Shown: positions 24,086-33,164, numbered from the stretch's first letter. The stretch is 64,000 nt of DNA from UBA4736 sp002404015 (GCA_036747295.1 DAIOCN010000001.1:62001-126000), one strand, 5' to 3'. The notes: generated from the sequence alone by a model not told the origin. Translations and numbers: made by a program.

Positions 24086-25276
24086 CTAGGCGATCACGCC
24101 GGCCCGCCGCAGGTCGGCGATCCGGGCCTCGTCGTAGCCCAGCACGTCGCGGAGCACCTCGTCCGTGTGCTCGCCAAGGACGGGTGGGGCGGTGAAGTGA
24201 GAGCCGCCGTAGGCCGGGTAGTGGATGGACCGGCCGGTAATCCGGATCGGCCCCAACTTCGAGTGCTCAACCTCCGTCACCATGCCGCGGGCCTTGGCCT
24301 GCTCATGCTCCAGCACCTCTCCGACCTTCAGGACCGGGGCGTGCGGCACGTCGTGGGTCTCGAAGATCGACTCCCACTCCGCGATCGGGCGCTTGCGCGT
24401 CTCGGCGTTCATGAGCTCGTCCACCTCGAGGCGCCGGTCGACGCGTTTCTGGTTGCTGTCGAAGCGCTCGTCCGCCGCCAGCTCGGGCCGGCCGACTGCC
24501 TGGCAGATCTTGGGCCAGAAGCTCTCCCCGAGGTTGGCGATCACGATGTAGCCGTCGCTGGCGTGGTACGCCCCGTAGGGCGACACCGACGGGTGGCCGC
24601 TGCCCACCGGACCGGCGCTCTCGCCAGTCATGAAGTAGCGGCCGGCGTACTGCGTCAGCAGCCCCGCCATCGCGTCGAACATGCTCACGTCGACCATCTG
24701 ACCGCGGCCGTCGCGCACCTTCTCGACCAGCGCGGCGAGCACGCCGATGGCGGCGAAGAGCCCGCTGCCCAGGTCGGCCATCGGCAGCCCCATGCGCATC
24801 GGAACGCCGCCCGGCTCGCCGGTCACGCTCATGGCGCAGCCCATCGCCTGCATGGCGACGTCGAAGGCGCTCCGGCCCGAGTAGGGGCCGGTCTGGCCGA
24901 AGGCCGAGATGGAGCAGTACACGACTTGCGGGTTGACTTCCTTGATCGCCGGCAGGTCCAGGCCCAGCCGGGCTGCCACGCCGGGCCGGAAGTTCTCGAT
25001 CACCACGTCCGAGATGCGAGCCAGGTCAAGCGCGATCTGCCGCCCCTGGGGCGCCTTGAGGTCGGCGGCCAAGCTGCGCTTGTTGCGGTTTATGGAGAGG
25101 AAGTAGTGGCTCTCGCCGTCCTGCATCGGCGGCAGGTGCCGGGTCTCGTCGCCTTCGCCCGGCCGCTCGACCTTGACGACCTCGGCGCCCAGGTCCGCCA
25201 GCAGCATCGTAGCGAAGGGCCCCGCCAGCACCCGCGTCAGGTCGAGCACCCGGATACCGCGCAGGGGGCCGTCCAC
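24086..25276 (-). CDS. Family III CoA-transferase (CaiB/BaiF)
   Basis: Transfers CoA between an acyl-CoA donor and an organic acid through an aspartyl-CoA intermediate. The 396-residue protein has the family start PLRGIRVLDLTRVLAGPFA, DLGAEVVKVE, and the catalytic Asp in LPMADLGSG. The GHPSVSPYGAYHASDGYIV block is also typical (L-carnitine/succinyl-CoA type). It is divergent from the acyl-CoA dehydrogenase with 25 bp between starts, so both are likely controlled together. Confidence 0.92.
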   Translation of the reverse strand: MDGPLRGIRVLDLTRVLAGPFATMLLADLGAEVVKVERPGEGDETRHLPPMQDGESHYFLSINRNKRSLAADLKAPQGRQIALDLARISDVVIENFRPGVAARLGLDLPAIKEVNPQVVYCSISAFGQTGPYSGRSAFDVAMQAMGCAMSVTGEPGGVPMRMGLPMADLGSGLFAAIGVLAALVEKVRDGRGQMVDVSMFDAMAGLLTQYAGRYFMTGESAGPVGSGHPSVSPYGAYHASDGYIVIANLGESFWPKICQAVGRPELAADERFDSNQKRVDRRLEVDELMNAETRKRPIAEWESIFETHDVPHAPVLKVGEVLEHEQAKARGMVTEVEHSKLGPIRITGRSIHYPAYGGSHFTAPPVLGEHTDEVLRDVLGYDEARIADLRRAGVIA

Positions 25277-25301
25277 GAGGGGAGGCTACACTCCGCCCGA
25301 G
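25277..25301. promoter_or_regulatory. 25-bp divergent promoter region, CoA-transferase / acyl-CoA dehydrogenase
   Basis: TACACT at 25287-25292 lies nine nt before the rightward GTG. GAGGGGAGG at 25277-25285 could be a distant ribosome site, but the tiny gap favours leaderless messages. Confidence 0.4.
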
Positions 25302-26465
25302 GTGGACTTCACGCCGAGCGAGCTTCAGCGTTCGCTGCGCCACGAGGTGCTGGCGCTAGCGGGCCAGTTCGGATACGGCTACTGGCTGGAGCACGACCGC
25401 AGCGGCGAATACCCGTGGGAGTTCGTGCGAGCCTTCGCCGACCGGGGCTGGCTGGGCATGATCATCCCCGAAGAGCACGGCGGGGCCGGCCTGGGGGTCT
25501 CGGAGGCTGCGATCCTGCTGCACGCAGTGTGCGAGTCGGGAGCGGGCCTCTCCGGCGCCTCGGCCATCCACTTCTCCACGTTCCCGCTCTCCCCCGTGAT
25601 CCGGCATGGCTCGGCCGCCATGAAGGCCGAGATCCTGCCGCGGGTCGCGCGCGGTGAGCTGCTGTGCGCATTTGGCGTGACCGAGCCCAACGCCGGCTCC
25701 GACACCTCGCGGATCGAGACCCGGGCCGAGCTGGAAGGCGGGCGCTGGGTGATCAACGGCCAGAAGGTGTGGACGACCAACGCCCAGAACGCCGAGAAGA
25801 TCCTGCTGCTAGCGCGCACGGCGCCCCGCAGCGAGGAGCGGCCATTCGACGGCCTGACGCTGTTCCTGGCCGACCTCGACCGGGACGCCTGCGAGGTCCG
25901 CCGAATCGACAAGCTGGGGCGGGCGGCCGTCGACTCCAACGAGGTGTTCATACGCGGGCTGGAAGCTTCGCCAGAGCAGGTGGTGGGGGAGGTCGGCCGC
26001 GGCTTCCAGCATCTGCTCGACGGCCTGAACCCGGAGCGGATCGTGATCGCCATGGAAGCAGCCGGGATCGGCCGAGCGGCGCTCAAGCTGGGCGCCGACT
26101 ATGCCCGCCAGCGGGTCGTCTTCGGGCGCCCGATCGGCCAGAACCAGGCGATCGCCCATCCGCTGGCGTCGGCCTGGGCCCGGCTGGAGGCGGCCGAGCT
26201 GCTGGCGCTCAAGGCGGCCTGGCTCTACGACCGCGGCGAGCCATGCGGGCGGGAGGCCAACGCCGCCAAGCTGCTGGCCGCCGACGCCGGCTTCGACGCC
26301 TGCGACACCGCGCTCCAGACGCACGGCGGATTCGGCTACGCCAGGGAGTTCCACGTCGAGCGGCTCTGGCGCGAGGTGCGCCTGGTCAAGATCGCACCGA
26401 TCTCGCAGGAGATGGTGTTGAACTACCTCGCCCAGCACGTGCTGGACCTGCCAAAGTCCTATTAG
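25302..26465 (+). CDS. Acyl-CoA dehydrogenase
   Basis: FAD flavoprotein of about 387 residues. Conserved blocks: GMIIPEEHGGAGLG, CAFGVTEPNAGSDTSRIETRA, NGQKVWTTNAQNA, GFQHLLDGLNPERIVIAMEAAG, RVVFGRPIGQNQAI and THGGFGYAREFHVERLWREVR with the region of the catalytic acid near the C-terminus. GTG 25302 is chosen for its upstream TACACT and position just before the N-terminal helix. The stop overlaps the next start (TAGTG). Confidence 0.92.
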   Translation: MDFTPSELQRSLRHEVLALAGQFGYGYWLEHDRSGEYPWEFVRAFADRGWLGMIIPEEHGGAGLGVSEAAILLHAVCESGAGLSGASAIHFSTFPLSPVIRHGSAAMKAEILPRVARGELLCAFGVTEPNAGSDTSRIETRAELEGGRWVINGQKVWTTNAQNAEKILLLARTAPRSEERPFDGLTLFLADLDRDACEVRRIDKLGRAAVDSNEVFIRGLEASPEQVVGEVGRGFQHLLDGLNPERIVIAMEAAGIGRAALKLGADYARQRVVFGRPIGQNQAIAHPLASAWARLEAAELLALKAAWLYDRGEPCGREANAAKLLAADAGFDACDTALQTHGGFGYAREFHVERLWREVRLVKIAPISQEMVLNYLAQHVLDLPKSY

Positions 26466-28483
26466 TGACGGCTGTTATCAAGGGCGGTTGCGCCCACGAC
26501 TGCCCGGACACCTGCGCCTGGCATGTGACCGTCGAGGCCGGGAGGGCGGTGAAGCTCGCCGGCGACCTCAGCCACCCCATCACCCACGGCGCCCTCTGCG
26601 CCAAGGTCAACAACTACCTGGACCGGGTCTACAGCCCCGATCGCTTGCTGCACCCGCTGCGCCGGTCGGGGGCGAAGGGCGAGGGCCGGTTCGAGCGGGT
26701 GTCCTGGGATGAGGCCCTGGCGGAGATCGCCGGCCGCCTTCAGGCGATCATCGCCGAGTACGGCGCGGAGGCCGTCCTGCCCTTCAGCTACGCCGGCAAC
26801 ATGGGCCTGATCCAGTACGCCGGCATGGATCGCCGCTTCTTCAACCAGATGGGCGCCAGCCGGCTGGGCCGCACCATCTGCGGCGACACCGCCAACGCCG
26901 GCGTGGAGGCGACGCTGGGCACGCCGACGGGGCTGCTGCCGGAGGACGTCGAACACGCGCGCTTCATCCTGGTGTGGGGCAGCAACACCCTGGTCACCAA
27001 CCTCCACCTCTGGCCGTTCGTGCGCCGGGCACGCGAGCGCGGCGCCCGGCTCGTTGTCATCGACCCGCTGCGCACCCGCACGGCCGAGGAGGCCGACTGG
27101 CACCTGCAACCGCTGCCGGGCACCGACGCCGCGCTGGCGCTGGGGATGATGCACGTGATCGTTCGCGACGGCCTGCACGACCAGGCCTACCTGGACGCCT
27201 ACACAGTGGGCTTCGATCGCCTTCGCGAGCGCCTCACGGAGTACCCGCCGGAGCGGGTGGGGGAGATCTGCGGGCTGCCGGCGGCCGACGTGGAGCGGCT
27301 GGCCCGCGAGTATGCGACTTCCCGCCCGGCCTGCATCAGGACCCTGGTCGGCCCCGAGAAGCACGCCTCGGGTGGCATGTCATTCCGCAACATCGCCTGC
27401 CTGCCGGCGCTGGTCGGCGCCTGGCGGGAGCGCGGGGGCGGCCTCTTGCACTGGACACGTTCGCTTTTCTCCGAGGCGTTGAACGTCCGGGCGGCCGGCT
27501 CGCGGTCGCCCAAGACGCGCGTCATCTCGATGATCCAGCTGGGCCGGGCCCTGACCGATCCCGAGCTCGCACCGCCCGTCAAGGCTCTGTTCGTGTACAA
27601 CTCCAACCCCGCCGTGATCGCACCCAACCAGAACCTGGTGCTGGAGGGCCTGCGACGCGAAGACCTGTTCACGGTCGTGCACGACCTCTTCCTGACAGAC
27701 TCGGCCCGCCACGCCGACTACGTGCTGCCGGCGGCCAGCTTCATCGAGCAGTCGGACCTGCTCTTCCCCTGGGGTCACGAGTACCTGGTGCTCAACCGGC
27801 CGGCGATCGCGCCGTTGGGCGAGTCCCTTTGCAACACCGACCTCTTCCGGCGCCTGGCCGCGGCCATGGGCTACGAAGACCCCATGTTTGGCGAGAGCGA
27901 CGAGGACATGATCCGCGCCATCCTCACCAGCGAGCATCCCTACCTGTCCGGCATCACGTACGAGCGGTTGCTGGAGGACGGCTGGGCCCGCCTCCAGCTG
28001 CCGGCCGTGCGGCTGCCCTTCGCCGAGGGCGGCTTCCCGACCCGCTCCGGACGTTGCGAGCTGTACTCGGAGTCGCTCGCGGAGCGCGGCCTCGACCCCC
28101 TGCCTGCCTACGTGCCGCCGGCACCTGACCGGCACCCGCTCATCATGGTGAGCGCCAAGGGCCACCTCCACTTCCTCAACTCCTCCTACTCCAACCTGCC
28201 CCGCCACGCCCGCGCCGAGGGCGAGATGGCCGTGGACCTCGATCCGGTCGACGCGGCCGCACGCGGCATCAGCGACGGCGATCGCGTTCGCGTGTTCAAC
28301 GACCGCGGAGAGCTCGTGGTCCCGGCCCGTGTGGGGGGCGGGGTGCGGGCGGGGGTGGTCTCCATCCCGCACGGCCGCTGGGGCCGGGGTGCCAACGCGC
28401 TGACCTCGGATGGGCTGAGCGATCTCGGCGGCGGCGGCGACTTCTACGGCACGCGCGTGGAGATCGAGCGGGCGACTCCCTAG
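26465..28483 (+). CDS. Molybdopterin oxidoreductase (DMSO reductase superfamily)
   Basis: The 672-residue bis-MGD enzyme has an N-terminal 4Fe-4S motif CAHDCPDTC..GALC. Mo-binding region reads ICGDTANAG, then VWGSNTLVTN, IDPLRTRTAEEADWHL and a C-terminal molydopterin dinucleotide-binding domain (SAKGHLHFLNSSYSN). There is no Tat signal, so it is cytoplasmic. No partner subunits are adjacent. GTG 26465 overlaps the acyl-CoA dehydrogenase stop by one base. Similar cytoplasmic enzymes include formate dehydrogenase-like and acetylene-hydratase-like proteins; substrate unknown. Confidence 0.85.
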   Translation: MTAVIKGGCAHDCPDTCAWHVTVEAGRAVKLAGDLSHPITHGALCAKVNNYLDRVYSPDRLLHPLRRSGAKGEGRFERVSWDEALAEIAGRLQAIIAEYGAEAVLPFSYAGNMGLIQYAGMDRRFFNQMGASRLGRTICGDTANAGVEATLGTPTGLLPEDVEHARFILVWGSNTLVTNLHLWPFVRRARERGARLVVIDPLRTRTAEEADWHLQPLPGTDAALALGMMHVIVRDGLHDQAYLDAYTVGFDRLRERLTEYPPERVGEICGLPAADVERLAREYATSRPACIRTLVGPEKHASGGMSFRNIACLPALVGAWRERGGGLLHWTRSLFSEALNVRAAGSRSPKTRVISMIQLGRALTDPELAPPVKALFVYNSNPAVIAPNQNLVLEGLRREDLFTVVHDLFLTDSARHADYVLPAASFIEQSDLLFPWGHEYLVLNRPAIAPLGESLCNTDLFRRLAAAMGYEDPMFGESDEDMIRAILTSEHPYLSGITYERLLEDGWARLQLPAVRLPFAEGGFPTRSGRCELYSESLAERGLDPLPAYVPPAPDRHPLIMVSAKGHLHFLNSSYSNLPRHARAEGEMAVDLDPVDAAARGISDGDRVRVFNDRGELVVPARVGGGVRAGVVSIPHGRWGRGANALTSDGLSDLGGGGDFYGTRVEIERATP

Positions 28484-29877
28484 CCCGGAATCGTGGCGGC
28501 CAGGTGCAGGCGGTCCCAGTCCGAGTAGGGACCGATCACGTGCACGATGCGGCGCAGCCCGGCCTGCTCGAGGAGGCTGGCCGCGATCGCGGCTCGGTAG
28601 CCGACCCCGCAGTGCACGGCCACCGGCGCCTCGCGCGGTAGCTCGTGGGCGTGGTGGGAGATCGCGGAGACGGGCATCCGCACGGCGCCAGGGACGTGGC
28701 CGTGGACCCACTCGTTCTCGTCGCGCGCGTCGACCACCGTCATGGGCTCCGCGCTGAGCACCCACCTCGCCAGGTCCTCCACGTCGGCGGTCTCGAAGGT
28801 GGTCAGCTCCCGGCCGCTGGCGGCCCAGGCGTCCATTCCACCATCCAGGGCGCCGATCACGTTGTCGATGCCGATGCGGCGCAGCTGCTTGGCGGCCTCT
28901 GCGTGCTCGGCGTCGCTGCCCCCGGCCAGGACGATCGGCCGCTCGCGGGGCACCACCCAGCCCACCCACGCGCTGAACGGACCCTCGAAGCCGATGTTGA
29001 AGCTGCCCGGGATGTGCCCGCGGTCGTACTCGCGCCCCCCGCGCAGGTCCACGATCGCCGCTCCCAGCTCCCGGTGCTGCTCGGTCTGGTCGGCCGTCAG
29101 CTTCTTCAGCCCCGGCCAGTGGCGGCCGAGGACGGGCGCGCCCAGCCGGTTCAGCGGCGACATCAGGCGGTAGTAGTCGGGGTAGGGGCCCTGGTGCAGA
29201 GCGCGGGCGATGAACGGCATCTGCTCGGTCGTGAGCAGAAAGGGGTTGGTCAGCCTCTCATGGCCCATCGTGCTCGTCCTCTGCCCGGACGTGGAAGCGC
29301 CGCAGAAGGAGCCGCCGCCGTGGGTGGGGTAGAGCGCGGCCGTGTCGGGCAGGTCGCGCAGCCGCACGTGGACGGTCTTGAAGGCCTCCAGGGCCAGGTG
29401 GGTGGCCAGGTGCGGACCGAACAGGTCGGTGCGGGCGATCGCGCCCACCATCAGGGCGCCACCCGAGAAGAGCGCAAGCACGTCGCCGTCCGGGCCGTGC
29501 AGCGTGTAGCTGAGGTGCTGCGGCGTGTGGCCGGGAGTGTGCCGAACCCAGATTCGGAACCGCCCGACCGCCAGTTCGTCGCCGTGCTCCAGGGGGCGGT
29601 GGGCATACTCGAGTCCGGCGCCGGCGGCGCTCGCGATCATGCTGCCGGTCTCAGCCTGGAGCTCCCGGGAGCCGGAGACGAAGTCGTTGTGGACGTGGGT
29701 CTCCAGGCTGTGGGTGATGCGCACGCCGAGTCGCTCGGCGCTCGCCAGGTACTGGTCGACGTCGCGCAGAGGATCGATGGCGACCGCCTCACCGGAGTCA
29801 GGGTCGGATACGAGGTAGGTGGTGTTGCCCAGCTCGGTCGCCTCGAAGAGGTCCACGCGGGGATCCGGGCCAGCCAT
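28480..29877 (-). CDS. Metallo-beta-lactamase/rhodanese fusion (persulfide dioxygenase-like)
   Basis: 465 residues from ATG 29877. Residues ~1-240 are an ETHE1-like MBL domain (ETHVHNDFVSG, HTPGHTPQHLSY, FSGGALMVG, LYPTHGGGSFCG). Two rhodanese domains follow. The first lacks the catalytic cysteine (IVLAGGSD), the second has it (VHCGVGYR). Such proteins oxidise glutathione or low-molecular-weight persulfides and move sulfane sulfur. An earlier in-frame ATG at 29988 is open but its extension looks non-coding and runs toward the tRNA. The 3' end overlaps the Mo-enzyme by four nt in convergent orientation. Confidence 0.88.
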   Translation of the reverse strand: MAGPDPRVDLFEATELGNTTYLVSDPDSGEAVAIDPLRDVDQYLASAERLGVRITHSLETHVHNDFVSGSRELQAETGSMIASAAGAGLEYAHRPLEHGDELAVGRFRIWVRHTPGHTPQHLSYTLHGPDGDVLALFSGGALMVGAIARTDLFGPHLATHLALEAFKTVHVRLRDLPDTAALYPTHGGGSFCGASTSGQRTSTMGHERLTNPFLLTTEQMPFIARALHQGPYPDYYRLMSPLNRLGAPVLGRHWPGLKKLTADQTEQHRELGAAIVDLRGGREYDRGHIPGSFNIGFEGPFSAWVGWVVPRERPIVLAGGSDAEHAEAAKQLRRIGIDNVIGALDGGMDAWAASGRELTTFETADVEDLARWVLSAEPMTVVDARDENEWVHGHVPGAVRMPVSAISHHAHELPREAPVAVHCGVGYRAAIAASLLEQAGLRRIVHVIGPYSDWDRLHLAATIPG

Positions 29878-30028
29878 CAGCTCCGAATAATGCTCCCGGT
29901 CGGGCCGGCGTGGGCCGAGCGGTCGGGGATTACGGCCGAAGTTGCTTGACCAGGATTGGTTGGGAAAGGGATGCTCCCGACGAGGCATCCCCTTGGTTTT
30001 GCGGTAGGTTCATTCGGCTGGGCCAACT

Positions 30029-30114
30029 GTCGGCGTGGCGGAACGGCAGACGCGCCAGATTTAGGATCTGGTGCCCGAAAGGGCGTGGAGGTTCGAGTCC
30101 TCTCGCCGACACCA
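30029..30114 (+). tRNA. tRNA-Leu(TAG)
   Basis: Acceptor GTCGGCG/CGCCGAC, anticodon stem CCAGA/TCTGG with loop TTTAGGA giving TAG, long variable arm GTGCCCGAAAGGGCGT, T arm GGTTCGAGTCC, encoded ACCA. Confidence 0.95.
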
Positions 30115-30193
30115 GTCCAGGTTCTGGCGCGAAGGGGTCGGTTGGCGAGACCGCACCTCTCCGGACTCCAGCAGCCAGGTTGGCGGGTCTGAC

Positions 30194-30238
30194 ACAAACA
30201 AAATCGCCGGACAGGATGCGGCATCCTATCCGGCGATC
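30194..30238 (-). terminator. Rho-independent terminator after small peptide gene
   Basis: Near-perfect stem ATCGCCGGA..AGGATGC / GCATCCT..TCCGGCGAT at 30204-30238. On the minus strand it is followed by TTTTGTTTG. It would end the transcript of the 37-residue ORF. Confidence 0.75.
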
Positions 30239-30288
30239 GCCACTCTCCAGGGGCCTGAAGAGGTTAAGGCGCTAGATTTGCTGGTTCG

Positions 30289-30402
30289 TTACCAGGACAC
30301 CCAGTAGGCGAAGCTGTCGAGGAAGTCGGCGCCGCTGACCACGGCCAGCGTGCTCAGGACTCCGAGCGCGGCCAAGACTTTTCGGGTGTTTGTCCAAGTC
30401 AT
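30289..30402 (-). CDS. Small hydrophobic peptide (37 residues), unknown
   Basis: ATG at 30402 encodes a short protein with a basic start (MTWTNTRKVL), one hydrophobic segment (AALGVLSTLAVVSGA) and an aromatic tail ending YWVSW. GGAGG lies 13 nt upstream, a little far. A strong intrinsic terminator follows 50 nt after the stop. A gene-like unit of promoter, peptide and terminator suggests it is real and exported or membrane-bound. No family recognised. Confidence 0.55.
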   Translation of the reverse strand: MTWTNTRKVLAALGVLSTLAVVSGADFLDSFAYWVSW

Positions 30403-30474
30403 ATGAGTCAATTGCCCTCCCTTATTACCCCCGAGTACATCGGGTGCAGCGCGATTCTCGTTCTTGGCATGTTC

Positions 30475-30545
30475 AGGAACGGCTAAGATTCAATAAATAA
30501 TTGTTAATTCCGTTGGTATTTCGGACCGACGATCAATTATCCGTC
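30475..30545. promoter_or_regulatory. AT-rich divergent control region
   Basis: An unusually AT-rich stretch (CAATAAATAATTGTTAATTC around 30490-30512) in a GC-rich genome, between the leftward small peptide and the rightward kinase. It likely holds promoters for one or both. The rest of 30403-30631 shows nothing coding. Confidence 0.45.
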
Positions 30546-30631
30546 CCTGCCCACTCATCCGAGGGCAGCCAGCCCCGACAGTTGGGCGTCATCGCGCAAG
30601 TCGCGCCCAGAGCCGCCGTTGGAATTACCGC

Positions 30632-31486
30632 ATGGTTATCGGGGTCGATCCCCGGACCGGGTGGGTAGGACGCGAGGTCGGCGGCTACCACGTCCTCAGG
30701 GCGCTCGGCGAGGGAGGCATGGGACTCGTCTTCCTTGCGGAGCATCGCCTTCTCGGCCGGAAGGCGGCGATCAAGACGATCCGGCCTGATGTCGCCCAGG
30801 AGCAGAACTTCGGCATGCGCTTCCAGGTGGAGGCTCGGGCGATCGCCACCCTGGACCACCCTGGCGTCGTGCGCCTGTACGACTTCGCCTTCGAGCAGGG
30901 TGTGCCCTACATGGTGCTGGAGCTCGTGCAGGGCCAGACCCTCGAGGATGTGCTCGAGAACACCGGCCGCCTGCACCCCAAGCGCGTGCTCGAGCTGCTG
31001 TGGCCGGCGGCGGCCGGCCTCGACCACGCCCATATCCGCGGTGTGATCCACCGCGACGTCAAGCCGGGCAACATCCTCCTGGCGGACGACGGTCGGACCC
31101 TGATGACGGACTTCGGCCTGGCCTGCCTGGCCGGGTTCACCCTGGCGACCGACCCGGATTCGTTCCTGGGCACCCCGGACTACATCGCACCGGAACAGAT
31201 GAGCGACGCGGCCCTTGACGGCCGCGCGGATATCTACTCCTTCGCGGCTGTCATCTATGAGTGCGTCACGGGCCAGAAGCCCTTCCTGGGCAAGAGCTGG
31301 ATCGAGGTCGCCACCCGCCGCCTCACCGAGCCCCCGCCGATCGCCAACGGCGTTCCCGAAGCCTTTGCCCGTTCGCTGGCCGCCGCCATGGACCGCGACC
31401 CCCTGCGGCGGCCGGTGCGGGCCACCCAGCTGATGGACGAGCTGGCCGGGGGCCTGGGCGGAACGGTCGTCGTCGGCCCGATGTAG
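30632..31486 (+). CDS. Serine/threonine protein kinase, soluble
   Basis: The 284-residue protein is almost only a Hanks-type kinase domain: GEGGMGLVF glycine loop, AIKTI lysine, HRDVKPGN catalytic loop, DFGLA metal motif, GTPDYIAPEQ activation segment. It has no membrane helix or PASTA/sensor domain, unlike PknB. The short N-terminal extension and C-terminal tail carry no known domain. It precedes tRNA-Leu(CAA) and the island; it is probably a core gene. Confidence 0.93.
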   Translation: MVIGVDPRTGWVGREVGGYHVLRALGEGGMGLVFLAEHRLLGRKAAIKTIRPDVAQEQNFGMRFQVEARAIATLDHPGVVRLYDFAFEQGVPYMVLELVQGQTLEDVLENTGRLHPKRVLELLWPAAAGLDHAHIRGVIHRDVKPGNILLADDGRTLMTDFGLACLAGFTLATDPDSFLGTPDYIAPEQMSDAALDGRADIYSFAAVIYECVTGQKPFLGKSWIEVATRRLTEPPPIANGVPEAFARSLAAAMDRDPLRRPVRATQLMDELAGGLGGTVVVGPM

Positions 31487-31576
31487 CCGGCCCCGCCTGG
31501 GGTCCAGCCGGACCTCCTGGCGGTGGCACTCGAGGCGAAAGTCGAGGCTCGACCGGATGTTATTGTCGGAGCCCGC

Positions 31577-31663
31577 GCCGAGATGGCGGAATCGGCAGAC
31601 GCGACGGTCTCAAAAACCGTTGGGAGAAATCCCGTGGGGGTTCGACTCCCCCTCTCGGCACCA
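31577..31663 (+). tRNA. tRNA-Leu(CAA)
   Basis: Acceptor GCCGAGA/TCTCGGC, anticodon stem ACGGT/ACCGT with loop CTCAAAA giving CAA, variable arm, T arm GGGTTCGACTCCC, encoded CCA. The anticodon arm (31599-31622) is repeated at 41387-41410, marking this tRNA as an integration site. Confidence 0.95.
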
Positions 31664-31716
31664 AATACCCTCGGGGGCGCTTTCTCAAAGCCACCTCGAG
31701 AGGTAACTTGAGTTCA

Positions 31717-31775
31717 GAAACCGGCCGATACGGGCCGGTTTCGCCTTTTCTGAGGCCCCGTTCGGCGGGCCTCAG
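31717..31775 (+). terminator. Two hairpins after tRNA-Leu(CAA)
   Basis: GAAACCGGCC-GATACG-GGCCGGTTTC at 31717-31742 followed by GCCTTTTC, then CTGAGGCCC-CGTTCGGC-GGGCCTCAG at 31750-31775. The first with its T run is a plausible terminator for the tRNA. Confidence 0.6.
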
Positions 31776-31789
31776 GGGAGACTCAAGGA

Positions 31790-32147
31790 GGTGTCAAGGT
31801 GCTGGAAAAAATCGATAAACCGTTGGACTCCTATCCGAAGCGGTTCCTCTTCGCCCTCCCAGCCTGGCTCCCATTAACCCTGCCCGGCGCTCTGCCGTGG
31901 CCTCACCGCTGGCTGCCGGCTGATCAGGGGGCGCAGCCCTCACTCTCGGGCGGCATTAGGTTTGAGCCGGCTCGGGAAGCTGGCTGCAATAACCCCATGC
32001 CCGGCGCCGTGGCCGTGGCCCAACCGTTGATTGCCTAACGCCCGGGCGATCCGGCCGGGCGCTGTCGCTGAATAGGAGTCTGGTTCAAACCCGACCGTTG
32101 GTTGCGCTCGCCTGGCCTCTTTTCGTCAATCCAATGAGGAGGCGGTC
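31790..32147 (+). ncRNA. Candidate bridge-RNA region of second IS110
   Basis: About 350 nt without a convincing gene directly upstream of the second IS110 transposase, the usual place of the bridge RNA in IS110-group elements. It contains several GC stems (GCCCGGGC..GCCGGGCGC near 32041-32064) and three copies of ACCGTTG (about 31818, 32024, 32093). AAACCGTTGG here also occurs in the tRNA anticodon arm. Structure not computed. Confidence 0.35.
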
Positions 32148-33164
32148 ATGGTCTTCGGTATCGACAGTCATAAGGAAACGCTTGCGATCTGCGGCGTCGA
32201 CGAGATTGGTCGCCAGCAGGCTGCGAAGGAGTTCCCGAACTCAAGGTCCGGACACGGCGCTCTCCTTGACTGGGCGCGCCAGCTGGGTGGTGACCCCGTC
32301 TTTGCGATCGAGGGCTCGGGCGGATTCGGCCGCGCTCTTGCCCTCTATCTTGCAGCTCACCGGCAGAGGGTGGTTGAGGTTCCACCTGGCCTCACCGCCC
32401 GAGAGCGTCGCCGGCTGCGGGCCCGGGGCAAGTCCGACCCTGGCGACGCCCTCGCGATTGCTCGGGTGGGCATCCGCGAGACTGACCTTCCGGAGCCGTC
32501 CAGCATCGGCAGGAGCCGCGAGATGCGGGAGCTGGTCGACTACCGGGAGCAGCTGGTGGGGGAGAGGACCCGCTGCGCCAATCGCCTGCATGCCGATCTG
32601 GTCGCGCTCTGCCCCGGTTATCAGGTCGAGATCAAGAACCTGGTTAGCAAGCGCTACCTGGCCAGGGCTGAGCTCATTCTGGCGGACAACTCGGCTATCC
32701 GGGCCGGGCTGGCCAGGCGCCGGCTCCAGGCCCTGCGCCGGCTCGATGTCGAGACTGCCGAGTTAAAGCAGGAGATCACTCGAATGATTAAGGCGAGCGG
32801 TACGAACCTCACGGCGATTACCGGAATCAGCGCGCTTGGCGCCGCCCGAATCCTGGGCGAGGTAGGCGACGTGCGCCGATTTGTCTCCAAGAACCATTTC
32901 GCATCCGCGACGGGTACCGCTCCGGTTCCGGCCTCGTCTGGGAGCGTTCGGCGGCACCGACTCAACCGCGGCGGGAATCGACGGCTGAACCGGGCGATCC
33001 ACACGATCGCGCTGGTCCAGGCGCAGATTGATCCCCGAGGTCACGCTTATGTGCAGCGGCTCCGCGCAGATGGCAAGACTTGGCGAGAGGCGATTCGTTG
33101 CCTCAAGCGCCACCTGGCGAATGTGATCTTCCGCGAGCTAATGGCCGAAAGGGCTGCTCAGTGA
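32148..33164 (+). CDS. IS110-family transposase (second, divergent copy)
   Basis: The 338-residue DEDD transposase: GIDSHK, FAIEGSGGFG, GKSDPGDALAIAR for the acidic residues, and Transposase_20 with VPASSGSVRRHRLNRGGNRRLN. Intact, so possibly mobile. GAGGAGG lies 7-8 nt before the ATG. It differs widely from the copy at 7.6-8.6 kb, so they are separate acquisitions. It sits at the left end of the candidate island. Confidence 0.93.
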   Translation: MVFGIDSHKETLAICGVDEIGRQQAAKEFPNSRSGHGALLDWARQLGGDPVFAIEGSGGFGRALALYLAAHRQRVVEVPPGLTARERRRLRARGKSDPGDALAIARVGIRETDLPEPSSIGRSREMRELVDYREQLVGERTRCANRLHADLVALCPGYQVEIKNLVSKRYLARAELILADNSAIRAGLARRRLQALRRLDVETAELKQEITRMIKASGTNLTAITGISALGAARILGEVGDVRRFVSKNHFASATGTAPVPASSGSVRRHRLNRGGNRRLNRAIHTIALVQAQIDPRGHAYVQRLRADGKTWREAIRCLKRHLANVIFRELMAERAAQ

